Assembly (NCBI GenBank): GCA_028571685.1
Contig: CM053141.1
Coordinates: 74,013,833 to 74,077,832 of the forward strand
Reading direction: 5' to 3'
DNA: 64,000 nt
Source: Heterohyrax brucei
Taxonomy: Eukaryota; Chordata; Mammalia; Hyracoidea; Procaviidae
This document shows positions 1-30,839 of this stretch, piece after piece (position 1 is the first letter of the stretch; each line of letters begins with the position of its first letter). The notes under the pieces are model-generated. The model was given only the letters and a program-made list of their open reading frames with translations, ran no database searches and was not told the DNA's origin. The position numbers were made by a program, and so were the translations under genes.

Positions 1-43
1 GGAGAGTGTAACACCATGAGTTAACTACACCAGGTGACACAAA

Positions 44-115
44 TCCTAGCAACTGCCACTGGTTAAGTGCTCTGCTGCTAACCAAAAATTGGTGGTTCAC
101 AGGTCGAGAAGAGGA
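44..115 (+). repeat. AfroSINE fragment
   Basis: It has the tRNA-like head of the family: a GTTAAGTGCT block, then GCTGCTAACCAAAAATTGG and a GTTC box-B-like segment. This motif set recurs many times in the window. Confidence 0.6.
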
Positions 116-229
116 GAGGGTTGCCAAGTTACGGGGTTGGCAGCAAATATCACAAAGCAATATATATATTGTTTAACTAGAAACTAACTTGCTCTATAAA
201 CCTTCATCTAAAGTGCAATTTAAGAAAAA

Positions 230-300
230 AAGGTGGGTGGGTAGGTGGGCAGGTCGGCAAATGGATGGATAATAGATACAGGTAGATAGGTACAGGTACA
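230..300. repeat. Degenerate GGTGG/GATA-rich simple repeat
   Basis: Runs of GGTGGGTGGGTAGG followed by GGATGGATAATAGATA and GTAGATAGGTA form a degenerate low-complexity stretch. Confidence 0.6.
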
Positions 301-470
301 GTAACATCTCTTCATAATACTGTAGTCAGTCTTCTATTTGTCAGCTGGCTCACAATTTAGAGGCTGGGCAGTCTGTCCCTGGGGATTCCTTGCTACCACT
401 CCATTCTTGTCTGCTTATTCACCTTCTCCCAGAGCTGCCATCCCCTTCCCATTGTCTGTGTATAAGGACC

Positions 471-694
471 TGTACAGCTCATGGCCAAATCACACTGGAC
501 CAGTGTCACAAGGATGTAGTAGACACCAGGGTGCACTGTCACTGAGTCAGTGTCACCGGGGTATGAAAACTAGGGCTTACCAATGCTGAGCCATTCTCAC
601 TGGGGTGTAAATACTGGGGTGCACCATCACTGAGCCATTGTTACTGCGGGTGTAAACTCCTGGACTCACCTTCACTGAGTCAGTGTCCCCAGAG
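471..694. repeat. Degenerate minisatellite, about 44-bp unit, 4-5 copies
   Basis: Successive units begin near 471, 515, 562, 606 and 651. Each contains a CACTGAGTCAGTGT- or CTGAGCCATT-like core followed by a CACCGGGG/CACTGGGG-type end. Copies differ by about 25-35 percent by eye. Confidence 0.7.
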
Positions 695-1929
695 TATAAA
701 GAGAAATTTGTTTTGTTGGAAATGGCCCTCCATCTCTCTCTCTCTCTCTACCATGTTACCCATTCATGTTCAGTCAAAGTTGTCTCCAGCTTCTCCTAGG
801 GTCCACCCTTCTTGGTGTCACCTCAGTTGATGGGGAGTGAGAAAAGACACACAAAGGATGGTACTGGACACTTAACATTCTACCACACATCCTTCCAGTT
901 CATCTTTTCCAACACTTTCCAGAGCCACCTTTGATCAGCCTGCCCTTGGAGACTCACGTCACACACCGTGAAACTTATTTTTGACTCTACTCTTCTTTGC
1001 GGCTCACTGTGGGAGCCCAGATAGACAGCCTTGTCCTTCCACCTAAGTGGCTGTCTGTGGATCCATCCATCTACTAGGCATGCACCGTCAGGAGAGCATG
1101 TGTGAAAGAGTTGGCATCCCCAGGGACGTTTCTTGACCAACGGGAGAAAAAGAAAGTGTATACTAGCTCCCCGCTTCTTCCTTTTGGTCAGGGAATTCAA
1201 AGTGCACTCCATATGGATACTCTCAAGGTTTCTCAGAAGGTCCCAGGTGGACTGAACCCCAACTGCCACAGTGATGACCACCAGTCCCTACTCCCAGCTT
1301 TCCCCAGCTCCACACTACTGTTTCCAGGGATCATGTCCCCACAAAACCACTTATCTACAAATTCTTGTCTCAGGCTCTGATTGGGAACCCCAGGCTAAGA
1401 CAGTGGGTTGGGCAGCTGTTAGATGCAGACACTTTGGGGTCATCAGCTTCAGGGCCCAACCATTCTAAGATACACCAGCACTGGCTTTTACCTCCTATGC
1501 TAAGCAGAATAAGCTGCAGCTTCTTCTGTACTTGTCCTTAACAACCACAAAATAGGGACCATAGATGGCCTCAACCTGCCTCTGGGTGAAGACCTAACTC
1601 TTTCTAATGAAACAAAAGTAACTCTTCCTCCATTCTGGGGGACTGAACCCGTCTACAGAAAATGCGTGACATCACCAAGTGCTGAACACCTTTGTGAAGG
1701 TCAATTCTGCAAATTCATGATGAGTTTACATTTCTTTGTCTGCTCTTGTAAAGGCCCAGTTCCCCCAAGCTGCCTGAGGCAGTAGCCCCATCACTCTCTC
1801 TCCTACAAGGAGCTATAGGCGTCTTTCCCATTACCCACCTTGACCTCTTGTTTATTGGCTGTAGTAAGCTACAACCTGCAGAAAGCAGGGTTTTCATCTG
1901 GCACCAACATTCCAAACCCCACTACTGTG
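695..1929. other. Upstream intergenic stretch, nothing recognised
   Basis: It contains a short CT microsatellite at 733-750. Short open frames exist on both strands, but none resembles a known protein and none has splice or codon signs of a gene. Confidence 0.5.
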
Positions 1930-2025
1930 GGGTCAATTCTGACTCACAGTAGAGTTTCCGAGAAATACCTGGTGGATTTGCACCGCCAGCCTTTTGGTTA
2001 GCAGTGTAGCGCTTTAGTACTTTAA
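1930..2025 (-). repeat. AfroSINE fragment, reverse
   Basis: CTGACTCACAGTAGAG, then GTGGATTTGCACCGCCAGCC and TTTTGGTTAGCAG are the reverse of the SINE head region (CTGCTAACCAAAA). Confidence 0.7.
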
Positions 2026-2197
2026 TAGCACTCAGAAAATCATGTTCTGAATCTCTTCAATGGCAGAATTGAGGATATGGTGGTTGGGTATGACTGTGGA
2101 TTTCATCTGCATTAGTCTAAAAGTCATGCAATGGTTTCTTAAGAAACAGATCGAACAAGACTAAAATTACAAAAGATACAAAGGACCATTCCAAAGG

Positions 2198-2325
2198 ACT
2201 GCAGTCGAGTCGATTCAGACTCATAGCGACTATTAGCCTCAGGGGAAAAAAACACCAGCAGTGCAAACCATCCTGCGGCTTTGTGGAATAAAGAACTAGG
2301 AAACCCTACGGAGCAGTTACACTCT
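2198..2325 (-). repeat. AfroSINE fragment, reverse, internally disrupted
   Basis: GTCGAGTCGATTCAGACTCA and ATAGCGAC match the reverse of the SINE's ATGAGTCGGAATCGACT segment. The rest is poorly matched. Confidence 0.5.
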
Positions 2326-2689
2326 TGTTTCATGGGTTCTCTTTAAATACAAGCTTGACTGGAAGCCGTCTAACAACGGAACAGAAAAACTCCATGAAAG
2401 GAAGGATTTTTTGTCAGCATTCCACTGCTTTTTCTCAGTCCCCAGAACTCTTATCAGAGTCAAATTTGGTGCTCAATAAAAATTTGTTAAAGAAACAACA
2501 GGAGAATCCAAATGCTCCATGTAGTTACTGCATGCTGTTACCACAGTCGTCATCAACAAGCCCCAAACAGGAGCGCAGGTACACTGTCGCACTAACTGTC
2601 GCACTACAATGCTTGATTAGCGCTGCCTGCCGCCGTGGTCAGCATGTTTCATCCCATTGTTATAGAAATAATAAAAATTAGATTCCCAG

Positions 2690-3130
2690 AAGCTGCTGCT
2701 AAACCCGTCTACGACTTCCCAACAGCGAACGGCGGCCACCAGAGAAATTGCGAATCACCTCTATCCAATTTTACAGCCTATTTGCTTCGACTTCGCTGGG
2801 AAATGGCTCGGCCGTCTCCCTCCGCACCCTTGGTTCGGCCAAGGCGAGCCAGTAGCCCGCGAGCGCCCCGCTGAGGCAGCCGCCCCCGACAGCAGCCGGA
2901 ACGGTGCTGCGTCGTCGCATGGCGCGGCGGAAGGACTTCTGCGGCGAGCACAGTGAGCTTGGTGAGCAACTTCCGGGCAGAGCGGGGCACCGGCCGGCTG
3001 GGTGAATCCGTGGGCGAGAGCGGTGGAAGTTGTGCTGCGCGCTCGAGTCGTTGCCCAGGAAGTGCGGCGACGAGGAGGGGCCTGCGCGGCCAGGGTATGA
3101 GGACTGAATTGCCCGGGCCTCTGAGGGAGT
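2690..3130 (+). promoter_or_regulatory. GTF2H2: CpG-island promoter of GTF2H2
   Basis: This is the only CpG-dense stretch in the window, with many CG dinucleotides between about 2700 and 3100 in otherwise AT-rich DNA. It lies some 6 kb before the start codon and on the right side for the + strand gene. ETS-type motifs are visible (GGAAG near 2929-2934 and CTTCCGG at 2970-2976), and a CCAAT box at 2765-2769. No TATA box stands out, as is usual for housekeeping promoters. The long open frames across it, mainly on the - strand, are a GC-content effect. Confidence 0.8.
2880..2961 (+). other. GTF2H2: Candidate 5' non-coding exon of GTF2H2 (start uncertain)
   Basis: Within the CpG island the sequence runs into a strong splice donor, GTGAGC, beginning at 2962. 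A non-coding first exon ending at 2961 would join the exon that starts at 9175. The transcription start is not visible; the left edge given is only a guess. A second possible donor (GTATGA) lies near 3094. Transcript data would decide. Confidence 0.4.
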
Positions 3131-3139
3131 GAGGGGCAA

Positions 3140-5105
3140 AGGCATGTGTGGAGAGGGAGGCAGAGGACGACTTCTTGTAGGGAGCTACAGAGAAGCCTCT
3201 GGGGATGCAGTCAGGAAAAATGGCTCTCCCTAGGGCAAATGTGGGGAAGTTGGCTAGTGATGGATTCGAGTTTGTGCTTTGTCTTCAGCTGTGTGTCCTC
3301 GAGTCAGTCCCCAGTCTCTCTGAGCCTCGAATTTCATACCTTACAGACAGAAGTCACCCTGTCTGGCAGAGCTTCAGAAAGTGTGGTGTTGAGTGCAGAT
3401 CTTGTTTGTTAGCAGAGAGCTTTCAGAGCCCCTTTGACAGGAATCAAACCAGTAAACTGGTTTTTCTGGGGTTGCGTTTCCAAGCAAACAGATCAGCAAT
3501 ATTCGTGAGGATGAGAAGGTGGACCATTAAGAAAATAAAGCCCGTTAGAAGCGATACCGTAGAGGCTAAGTACATCTTTCTCCAGGATACGTAACTCCCT
3601 TGTCTTTGAACAGTATGCATTGTAAATATCCAATTTCCCTTTAAACATCTCCGGTTATGGGGAGCTAAGTACTTTGTGTCCCATTCCTATGATTTACGAT
3701 TACAGACACCTCTAAGAAGTCATGGAATAAAAAGAAAAAATCCTTGAGTACAAAGAACCAAAAAATGATTTAGCATGCAGTTTCTACTGATTAGTTCTTT
3801 GCTTCTGAATCTTCAGAGAATTAAAAGTAATAAAATATAGTTTAACGATTGATGATAAACAATAGTATCTGTGTTTTGAATAATTTGCGTTCAAAAACAC
3901 TGAGAAGAACATTTATGCAAGCTTTCGGTTTTTGTGGTTCACAGTAAATACAAAAAACGCTTACAGGGAGGCTTAAAACGCTCTATATAGTTACTTTGTG
4001 CCACCTTACCACACTCCTCAGGCTAATAAGATGCCAGCATGGTTAAGCTGTTGAAATAGAATAGATGTTAGGAATCATTAAGTCACCTCTGGTTACCTAA
4101 GGATACTAAAGTGGGTCACCATGTTTCTTGAAGCAAATAGCCTCTTAGAGAGCCAGAAAGACGTTTTAAATCAATGGGAGACACACAGAACTTAAACTAG
4201 TAACATCTGATTGTGTGGTTGGTGCCACAGAAATCAGTGATGACATAAAAGCAGTCTCTAACTTGTCAGTAGGTATTATTTCCAGAAGTCAGTTATTCAG
4301 ATTTGTAAAAATATTTTTCTATAGAAACTGTGATATAAATGGAGGGTAATGTCTAGGTGATACGTAGTCTTCATCACAAAAATTGAGTCTTTGATCCTAC
4401 CTATCACAGGGATTTGTTTTGTCTTCAATTTGTTGGCACTTAGGATTCTTTTGATTTGTCCTTTATGGAAGAAAGAAGCTGAAAGAATGAATTGGGGAGG
4501 GAGATTCTTTTGGGGATGGTGGAAGTGTGGGTGTAATAACTTCCAGATACGTACTTCTGCAATATGTGAAGTGGTGCACACAAGGTTAGGAATGTGTCTA
4601 GAGTCAGTACTGAAGGTAAAACTAGGGGTAGTATCTGGTGTTGTAGACTGTGGGAGGTCATTAGGAACTTGGGGGATAAAGTCAATTCAAACTGATGGAT
4701 AGGGTAGGGTTAACACTCAGAAGAGGTAAGGTAATACAAGTGCTCATTTCTCTGTGGCTTCTGCTTGTTGGTCCTGGTTGTCATCATGAATGTGGAGTAA
4801 GTTTAAATTATCTTTCACAGTACCCTTCATGATGGTAGAAATTGGTTTTCCTTGCATTTTTCTTTTTAAGGCTGAACTGTTCTATTTCCGGTAACATTAT
4901 GTTGCTCCCTCCTCACCATCTTAGACATTTTCTTTCAGAATCCTTCAGTTGCTGTATCTTAAAAGTAGCCATCAGAAAGAGGATAGTATTTCACTAATGG
5001 TCCTCACCAGTACAGGTTCAAGTGTCTGTACTTTATAATCTTTTCTAGATACTGTATTTCTGTTAGTATAACCTAGACTTTGAATAGTTTGTTATATATT
5101 TTTGG
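3140..5105. other. GTF2H2 intron 1, unique-looking part
   Basis: No repeat, conserved exon or RNA gene was recognised. The open frame near 3205-3594 + starts in the CpG-island shoulder and has no recognisable protein content. Confidence 0.4.
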
Positions 5106-5745
5106 CAGTCATATGTTGTTAGGTGCCATCAAGTCAGTTCTGATTCATAGGACCCTATGTACAAAAGAACACAACAAAAAAGCTTGGTCTTGTGCAGTCA
5201 TCACAACTGTTGCTGTGCCTGAGACCAGTGTTGCAGCCACTGTGTTAATCCATCTCACTGAGGGTCTTCTCGTTTTTCACTGACCTTCTACTGTAGCAAA
5301 CATCGTGTCCCTTTCCAGGGACTTGTCTTTCCTGAGAATATATCCAGAGTATGTGAGACAAAGTCTTGCCATCCTTGCTTTCAAGGAGCATCCTAGCTGT
5401 ACTTTTTCCAGGATAAATTGGTTCATTCTTCTGAAAGTCCTTTGTATACTCAGCACTCTTTGCCAACACAGTAATTCAAGGGCATCAATTCTACTTTGCT
5501 CTTCCTGATTCATTGTCCAGCTTTCACATGCACAGGTGGTGATTGAAAATACCATGGCTTGGGTCAGGCACACCTTAGTCCTCAAAGTGACATAGTTGCT
5601 TTTTAACACATAAGAGACCTTTCACAGCACATTTGCCCAATGCAATGTGTCATTTCATTTCTTGACTACTGCTCCCATTGGCACTGATTGTGAAGCCAAA
5701 TAAAATAAAATAATCCTTGACAACTTCAGCCATTTCAGGAGGTAG
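5106..5745 (-). mobile_element. RTE LINE, 3' part
   Basis: On the - strand it encodes the C-terminal region of an RTE reverse transcriptase (CESWTMNQEEQSRIDALELL and a following LCWQRVL block), then the 3' tail. Its last bases match the AfroSINE tail (GTTAGGTGCC...AGTCAG), as expected for SINEs mobilised by RTE. It forms the first half of an inverted RTE copy. Confidence 0.85.
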
Positions 5746-6372
5746 TATGATCAAGAATTGATGGTACTGAAGGAAGAATTCCAAGCTGCATTGAAGGCAT
5801 TGGCAAAACTCAAGGTTCCAAGAATTGATATAGTACCAACTGAGATGTTTCAGCAAACGGATGCAACACTGGATGTGCTCAATTGTCTATGCCAAAGAAT
5901 TTGGAAGACAACTGCCTGGCCGACTGACTAGAAGAGACCATGTTTTTGTCTATTGAAAAGAAAGGTTATCCAACGGAATGTGGACATTATTGAACAATAT
6001 TATTAATTACATGCAAGGAAAATTTTGCTGAATATCATTCAAAAGCAGTTGCAGCATTACATTGACAAGGAGCTGCAGAAATTCGAGCCAGATTCAGAAA
6101 AGGATGTAGAACAAGGGCTATCATTGCTGATGTCAGATGGTTCTTGGCTGAAAGCAGAGACTGTCAGATTTTTACCTGTTCTTTGACTCTACAAAGGCAT
6201 TCTGCTGTGTGAATCTTAACAAATTATTGATAACATTGCGAAGAATGGGAATTTCAAAACATTTAATTGTGTTCATGCAGAAGTTGGTACATAGACCAAG
6301 AGGCAGTTGTTCAAATAGAACAAGAGGATACTACATGGTTTAAAATCAGGAAAGGTGTGTGTCGGGGTTGTA
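5745..6372 (+). mobile_element. RTE LINE, inverted 5' part (first block)
   Basis: On the + strand it encodes a decayed RTE reverse transcriptase palm region (ALKALAKLKVPRIDIVPTEM, then a LCQRIWKTT block) with stops and frameshifts. A mariner interrupts it at 6373. Confidence 0.85.
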
Positions 6373-7962
6373 GGGGGTCTGACAATTACGTTCACAAACC
6401 CATCCTAGAAAAAGTGCTATATATCCCATTGCTGAAGGTCACTACAGTCACCTTTGAATTATTCCCTTTGGGAAGCTATACACTGATGCCAGTACCTAGT
6501 CCACCCTTCAAAGCAATTTTGGAACGTTTTCTGGAATGGCCGTCAGAGCCTTCGTCGCATTACTTGTGATGTCCTGAGTGTCATCAGAATGTCTTCCTTT
6601 CAATATTTCTTCTATCTTCAGGTAAAAGAAAAAGTCACTGGAGTTCCTCTGGAACATGGCCCCTATACCTGACGCTGTCCCTGTTCATAAATCATTACTG
6701 GGGTCATCTCCTTGGATAGGAATGGATTGGACTTGGGGACACAGAGTGACCATATCATGTGTGTACTTTATGGTTCTTTGCATCTATAGGATGTTGTCCT
6801 ATTGGCCTCTTAACTAGAGCGGAGTAGAGAGGATGGAGAAGAGGGGACAGAAGATTGTTAAGACGATATAACATGTATAGAATGGAAAGGAGGAGTGTTC
6901 TGTTACCGGGCAAGGAGAGCATAGGAGCTGCACATAGGCGAGCATGCGGATTTAAACTGGATTGTACACTTTCACTCAGTCACAATAAATTAAAAAAAAA
7001 AAAATTGGGGGCCAAATCAGGTGAGTGGGGGGGTGTTCCAATACAGTCATTTGTTTATCAGCTAAAAACTCCCCCACAGACAGTGCTGTGGGAGCTGTCA
7101 TAATGTCATAATGCCATAATGCAAAAGCCATGAGTTGTTGGCAAAAAGTTCAGGTCATTTTTGTCTAACTTTTTCACTCAACCTTTTCAGCACTTAGAAA
7201 TAGTAAACTTGGTTAACTGTTTGCCCAGTTGGTACAAATTCGTAATGAACAATCCCTCTGATATCGAAGATGGTTAGCGACATCCTCTTGAATCTTGATT
7301 TGGACTGATGGAACTTTTTTGGTCAGGGAGAACTGATTGACTTCCATTGTGCACTTCGATGCTTTGTTTCAGGGTTGTATTAATACACTTTTCATCACCA
7401 GTGATAACATGGCCCAAAACAATCGTCTTGCATCTCTGAAAGTTCGTGGTAAACTTCAGTTCTCCTTTGCTTTTGTTCATTGGTGCGCTCCTTCAGAACC
7501 ATTTTGACACACAGTGTTCTCATGCCAAGATTCTTCAGTTGAGATTTTCCTAACCATTTCTCTATTGTTGTTTACTTGGTCTGCTATGCTTCTCACAGTC
7601 AGCTGACAATTTTGACACACAATTTGATGAATTTTTGCAGGGTTTTCATGAGTGCTGCTTGTTACTGGCCACCCTGACCTCTCTTAAGCAGTGATGCTTT
7701 CTCTCTTCTCAGAAAAATGTTTAATCCATTTGTACACTGCCGTTTTCTTCATGGCATTATCCCCATAAACTTGGACTGACATGTCCCTTCCACTCTTGCC
7801 AAGCTGAACAAGAAATTGAATGTTCATTCATTGCTCTAATTCAAGCTCCAACAGTGTCACAATGGTACACAAAAATAATAAGGAATGCCTCTCAGCAAGA
7901 CACTGCCACATGTCGACACAAACACAGCTGTCTGACACTGATATACCAAGGTTATGAAACCT
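6373..7962 (-). mobile_element. Mariner transposon, decayed, interrupted by an L1 tail
   Basis: The left end has the inverted repeat GGTCTGACAATTACGTTCAC next to a TA. On the - strand, part of the transposase is visible (VLGHVITGDEKCINTTLKQS), including the TGDE block of the DD34D catalytic core. It is similar to the copy at 30840-31914 over most of its length. The 5' inverted repeat end is missing at the right, where the sequence passes into RTE. Confidence 0.85.
6640..7004 (+). mobile_element. L1 3' UTR fragment with poly(A), inside the mariner
   Basis: It starts near GTTCCTCTGGAACATGGCCC and ends in an A run at 6991-7004. It shares the same 3' UTR blocks as the other L1 tails here (ACTTTATGGTTCT, GCATCTATAGGATG, GGAGAGCA). 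The mariner resumes on its far side. Confidence 0.85.
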
Positions 7963-8118
7963 TACTGAGTGAAAGTGAAGAGGACTTGAAGGACTTACTG
8001 ATGAAGGTCAAATACTACAGCCTTCAAAATGGAGTACACCTTAATATAAAGCAGAAATTCTCACAACTGGACCAGTAAGCAACATCATAATAAATGGAGA
8101 AAATTTTGAAGTTGTCAA
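7963..8118 (+). mobile_element. RTE LINE, inverted 5' part (second block)
   Basis: It continues the RTE reading after the mariner (ACTTACTGATGAAGGTCAAA, then ACTGGACCA and AGCAACATCATAATAAA). It ends at GAAGTTGTCAAG, which is also the 5' border of the - strand part near 5722-5740. Confidence 0.8.
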
Positions 8119-8554
8119 GCCAATCCTGTAGTCTAAATTTCTCATTTGTCATTAACTAAAGTACCTAAGTTCTTTGCTCATGTCAAACTGTATTTCTACT
8201 CTATTTTTGTAACTACAATAGAATTTCACTCTTTGTACATATTTTTTGGCAATTGCACACTCTACCAATTCTGAACTAAAATATCTCAATTTTCCCTTAT
8301 TCATGTTGTTAATTAAGATACCAAAGTTCTTTCCCCTATTCTTATTAACCAGATTTCTTTGTGCAGTTAAATTTTTGTACTCAGGAATAGGACTTTCCTT
8401 TTACTCCTATCAAAGTTCAAGGTTGTAGCCTGTCAAAATCTTTTTGACTCTGATTTCAGCCTCTTAGTGTGCCATTTAGATACTTCCCTTGCTTGAAGTA
8501 ACTATGTAATGAATGTTCCTAAGTCAGGCATTTTGAGCTCTCCACCAGAGTGTA

Positions 8555-8640
8555 TCAGGCATTATTCTAAGTGCTTTACATATATTAACTCATTTTATCT
8601 TATAATAATTCTGAGGTAGTTATTTTATTTACATAAATTT
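8555..8640 (+). repeat. MIR-like SINE fragment
   Basis: ATTATTCTAAGTGCTTTACA and TATTAACTCATTTTATCTTA match the core of the mammalian MIR family. Confidence 0.65.
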
Positions 8641-8694
8641 GTCTCAGTACTCGAGATCATATTATGTTTCATGTTTCTGTCTTGTTTAAAAACT

Positions 8695-8960
8695 CCTTTT
8701 ATAAATAATAAATTTAATTAAAAAATTCATTATGGGAAAATTCAGACAGATATATATACAAAGTTAGAGAGCTAGTATCATCACATATCCATCACTCAGC
8801 TACAAATAATCATCAATTATGGCTAGTCATGTTTCATCCATACCTCTGTCCACTTACCCTAGTTTCCTGGACCTGAGCTTGGACATATTTTAAATGCACT
8901 TTTGTCTTTTAAAAGCAGGCACAATGTGTTTATTTCTGTTGGTTCCAAATTTGTGCATAA
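8695..8960 (-). repeat. Old L1 3' end fragment
   Basis: GGGAAAATTCAGACAGATAT, then a CATCACTCAGCT block and CATGTTTCATCCATACC recall old mammalian L1 3' UTR sequence in reverse. Confidence 0.5.
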
Positions 8961-9208
8961 ATATTCATATTGTTTCATGGGAGTAGGGAAAAGAGAGTTC
9001 CTTGGGAATTTTTATCTAAGAAAAGTTACTGAGTGTCTATAGAGAATAAAATGCCCTTGCATTCTGATTATTTTAAACATTTTATGTTTACTCCCCTGTC
9101 TTTAATTTTCAAATTTAATTGGATGCTTCTGGTGACAGACATTTTCAGAATGTTCACAGTCTTAATTTTTGCAGGATATTTTATAATACATTTTAAGGAG
9201 AAAACAAA

Positions 9209-28389
<19,181 letters not shown>

Positions 28390-28729
28390 TTCCAACACAT
28401 AGTATACATTGTATGTGTTAAAATAATAATAATTTGAAACTTTAAATACAATAGGTCTTAGAAGCAGCTCCGATTAAAACATGGAGAACAATTCAAAAGG
28501 AAAATCTGATGTAAGAAAGTTTTTGTTAAGAAAATGTAATCTTTTTATTAGAGTTTTTATTTGTATCTTATCACAGAGAGAACTGGAACTCTATAGTACC
28601 TTCCTTCAGTTAATTCTTTCTTCTGTTTTTTGAGTCATGATGTTTTAAGTCATTGTGCATTTATGTAAATACAATACTATTTAAATTACTTGCAATTAAA
28701 TTGATGTAATCTCATTGTTTTATAATTAA

Positions 28730-28735
28730 AATAAA
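28730..28735 (+). terminator. GTF2H2: Candidate poly(A) signal of GTF2H2
   Basis: The first canonical AATAAA after the stop codon, 341 nt downstream, followed by a T-rich stretch. No transcript end can be seen, so this is only the most likely of the available sites. Confidence 0.4.
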
Positions 28736-29394
28736 TTCAGAATCTTTATTTTCATTTTTAGTGTAAAAAGAAAATTTAAGTACAGATTCAGTGTAGGATA
28801 AAAATTGCTAGTTATTTAATACATATGACATGATATATTGCTGTATCCACTAGAAGGGTCTTTTTAACTAAATGTTCAAATATAATTATAAAATTAACGC
28901 ATAGGAAATTCTGTGTTGCTATGGCCAAGAGGAGTCTTTCTATGTTTAAACATGCAATCTCACCAGAATTGCATGATCATACTTGACACCAGTTTACTCA
29001 ATAGGGTATTAGGAATGTCAGCCTGCCAGCAGTCCTTGTTAGAAGTCCTTGTAACACAACTCAAAATACTGCTTAGGTGCAGGGGATTGAGAACCTGCCT
29101 CCCTAGGTGTCAAGGAGCCAGTATCTGTTTTAACAATTCCACACAAATAGCTTTGAGGGTCCTCACAAGGAATGTGTTAGTTTCAACGCATTCCGCACTA
29201 CACTCAGGGAAGCCCAACACATGATGTCCCCATTGTATTGTTTCTAGTGCATTGTAAAAATGACATGATGGCATCTGCTGTCTGACTTCACAAGGTGGGA
29301 GAATCAGCATCAGCTAAAGACTGCTGATTGCTGTGAGGCGGAGGTCAAATACATATACATCCCCTTGCCAACCTTTTACCAATTCTGACACCAG

Positions 29395-30262
29395 CCATCT
29401 TTCCCATGACACTCTACTACTTCTCTGCTGGATTTGATTAATTTATTGCAGTGGCCAAACAGGACAATAGTCACAGTCAAGGGGTTTATTAGGGAAGTAA
29501 CAGGTTACAGTTCAGGATATGGAATCACTCAGGATACAGTTCTTCAGTCAGGACACCTTCTCAGCTGTGCTCATAGGCAGACCTCTTTTAGCTCTTGGCC
29601 AGTCAGCCCCTTCAGCCACTTGGCCTGAATTCAGCCCTGCTCAGACACCTGTTACAGAACTCTTTAGCTCCCTAAATGCATGCTGGAGGCACCCCACTCT
29701 ACCAGGAAGCCTCAGCCAGAGGTGTTCAGCTCTCTTACCTCCTGGGTCACTGAGCCTAGCTCTACCAACTGCCCAGAAGTACCCTGATCCACTGACAAGC
29801 CTCAGCTTTCTTGCATCATGGGCCAGGATGCCCACTGTAGTTGCCTCACTCAGTTGCCTAGGAGACCTGCTGCACTGTGTTATGCCAGTCTCCTGGTTCT
29901 GCTGCCAGTTTCTCTGCTTTGCCTGACACCATGATCATTTCTGTCTGCTGTGGTTGCTACCACTTTTCACTGTCTCCAGTGTTACAGGATCTCCCTTCCT
30001 CCTGGGTCCAGGATGTTCTCAGCACAGGGACCTTTGGTCTAAAGGACACACTGCCCTCAGCTTTTCTTTCTTGATAGTAGTGAGGTCCCTCTTTGCTTTT
30101 GGCTCCCTTTAAGCTTCGCAGGATGACAAAACTGACCAGTCCCCTTTTTAGGGTTCCATATATCTCATTTGCATGGCCCAACCCCACAAGGGTTCCATGT
30201 ATCTTATTTGCATTATTAGCAAGCTGCCAATGCCATTGGTGGGCCAAAGGCAACTTATTTCC
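29395..30262 (-). mobile_element. Solo-LTR-like element, reverse
   Basis: On the - strand it ends with AATAAA-type signals (CCCTAATAAACCCCTTGACT) and GCAATAAATTAATC. Its 5' side has two ATTTGCAT octamer-like motifs (near 30168 and 30209, seen directly on the + strand). It is a GC-richer block of about 870 bp in AT-rich surroundings with no coding sequence. Exact LTR ends and a target duplication were not found, so the class is tentative. Confidence 0.5.
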
Positions 30263-30839
30263 ATAGTCCCACTAAATCATTTTGTGAGAATCATAATATT
30301 ATGTAGTTAGAAGGGTCACATTAAGTAATTCACTGCACCAGATGCATCCCAGCCCAGATACAATTTAATAATCAGAAATCACTTTTACTGTAAGCCGAGT
30401 TATCTGGAAACATAATTGACATTTTTTCTATCAGGTTATCATTGGCAGTGGACATAGACAGCTTAAACAAAAGTGAAATTCAGATGCAACAAAGGGAAGC
30501 GTTCCAGTGACCCTTTCAGTCTCCTATGCTAAACCTGTTGCTTTAATCTTTAATAACTGGTAAATTACTTAATAGATAATGTCAAATACCAGCATTTGCT
30601 TGTAGTGTATCTTAAGACTGGCTAACTTTAATGGTTCAGGCTATGAAGCCAGAGTTGTTCCTGTCCCAGTTAGCTATCTCAGTTTCATATACAGGAAGTA
30701 TTTAACCTAACTCTGTTCTACTTTTCCAGTCTTGGTCACTGGACAAATGAGTGAGAGTGTAGAATGAAATCTGTTTCAGGTTCAGTGCAAATATTCCATT
30801 ATAGGCAGCACTTTTCTCAGGGTAGACCCAGCTGATGTA

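Noticed and set aside
2771-3145. 124-codon open frame on the - strand across the CpG island
   Set aside because: It is a GC-rich stop-poor frame with arginine/proline/serine-rich content, no known protein, and it sits on the promoter and first exon region of GTF2H2.
29519-29926. 135-codon + strand open frame
   Set aside because: It lies in a GC-richer LTR-like repeat, has no protein similarity that I recognise, and the - strand is also open there.
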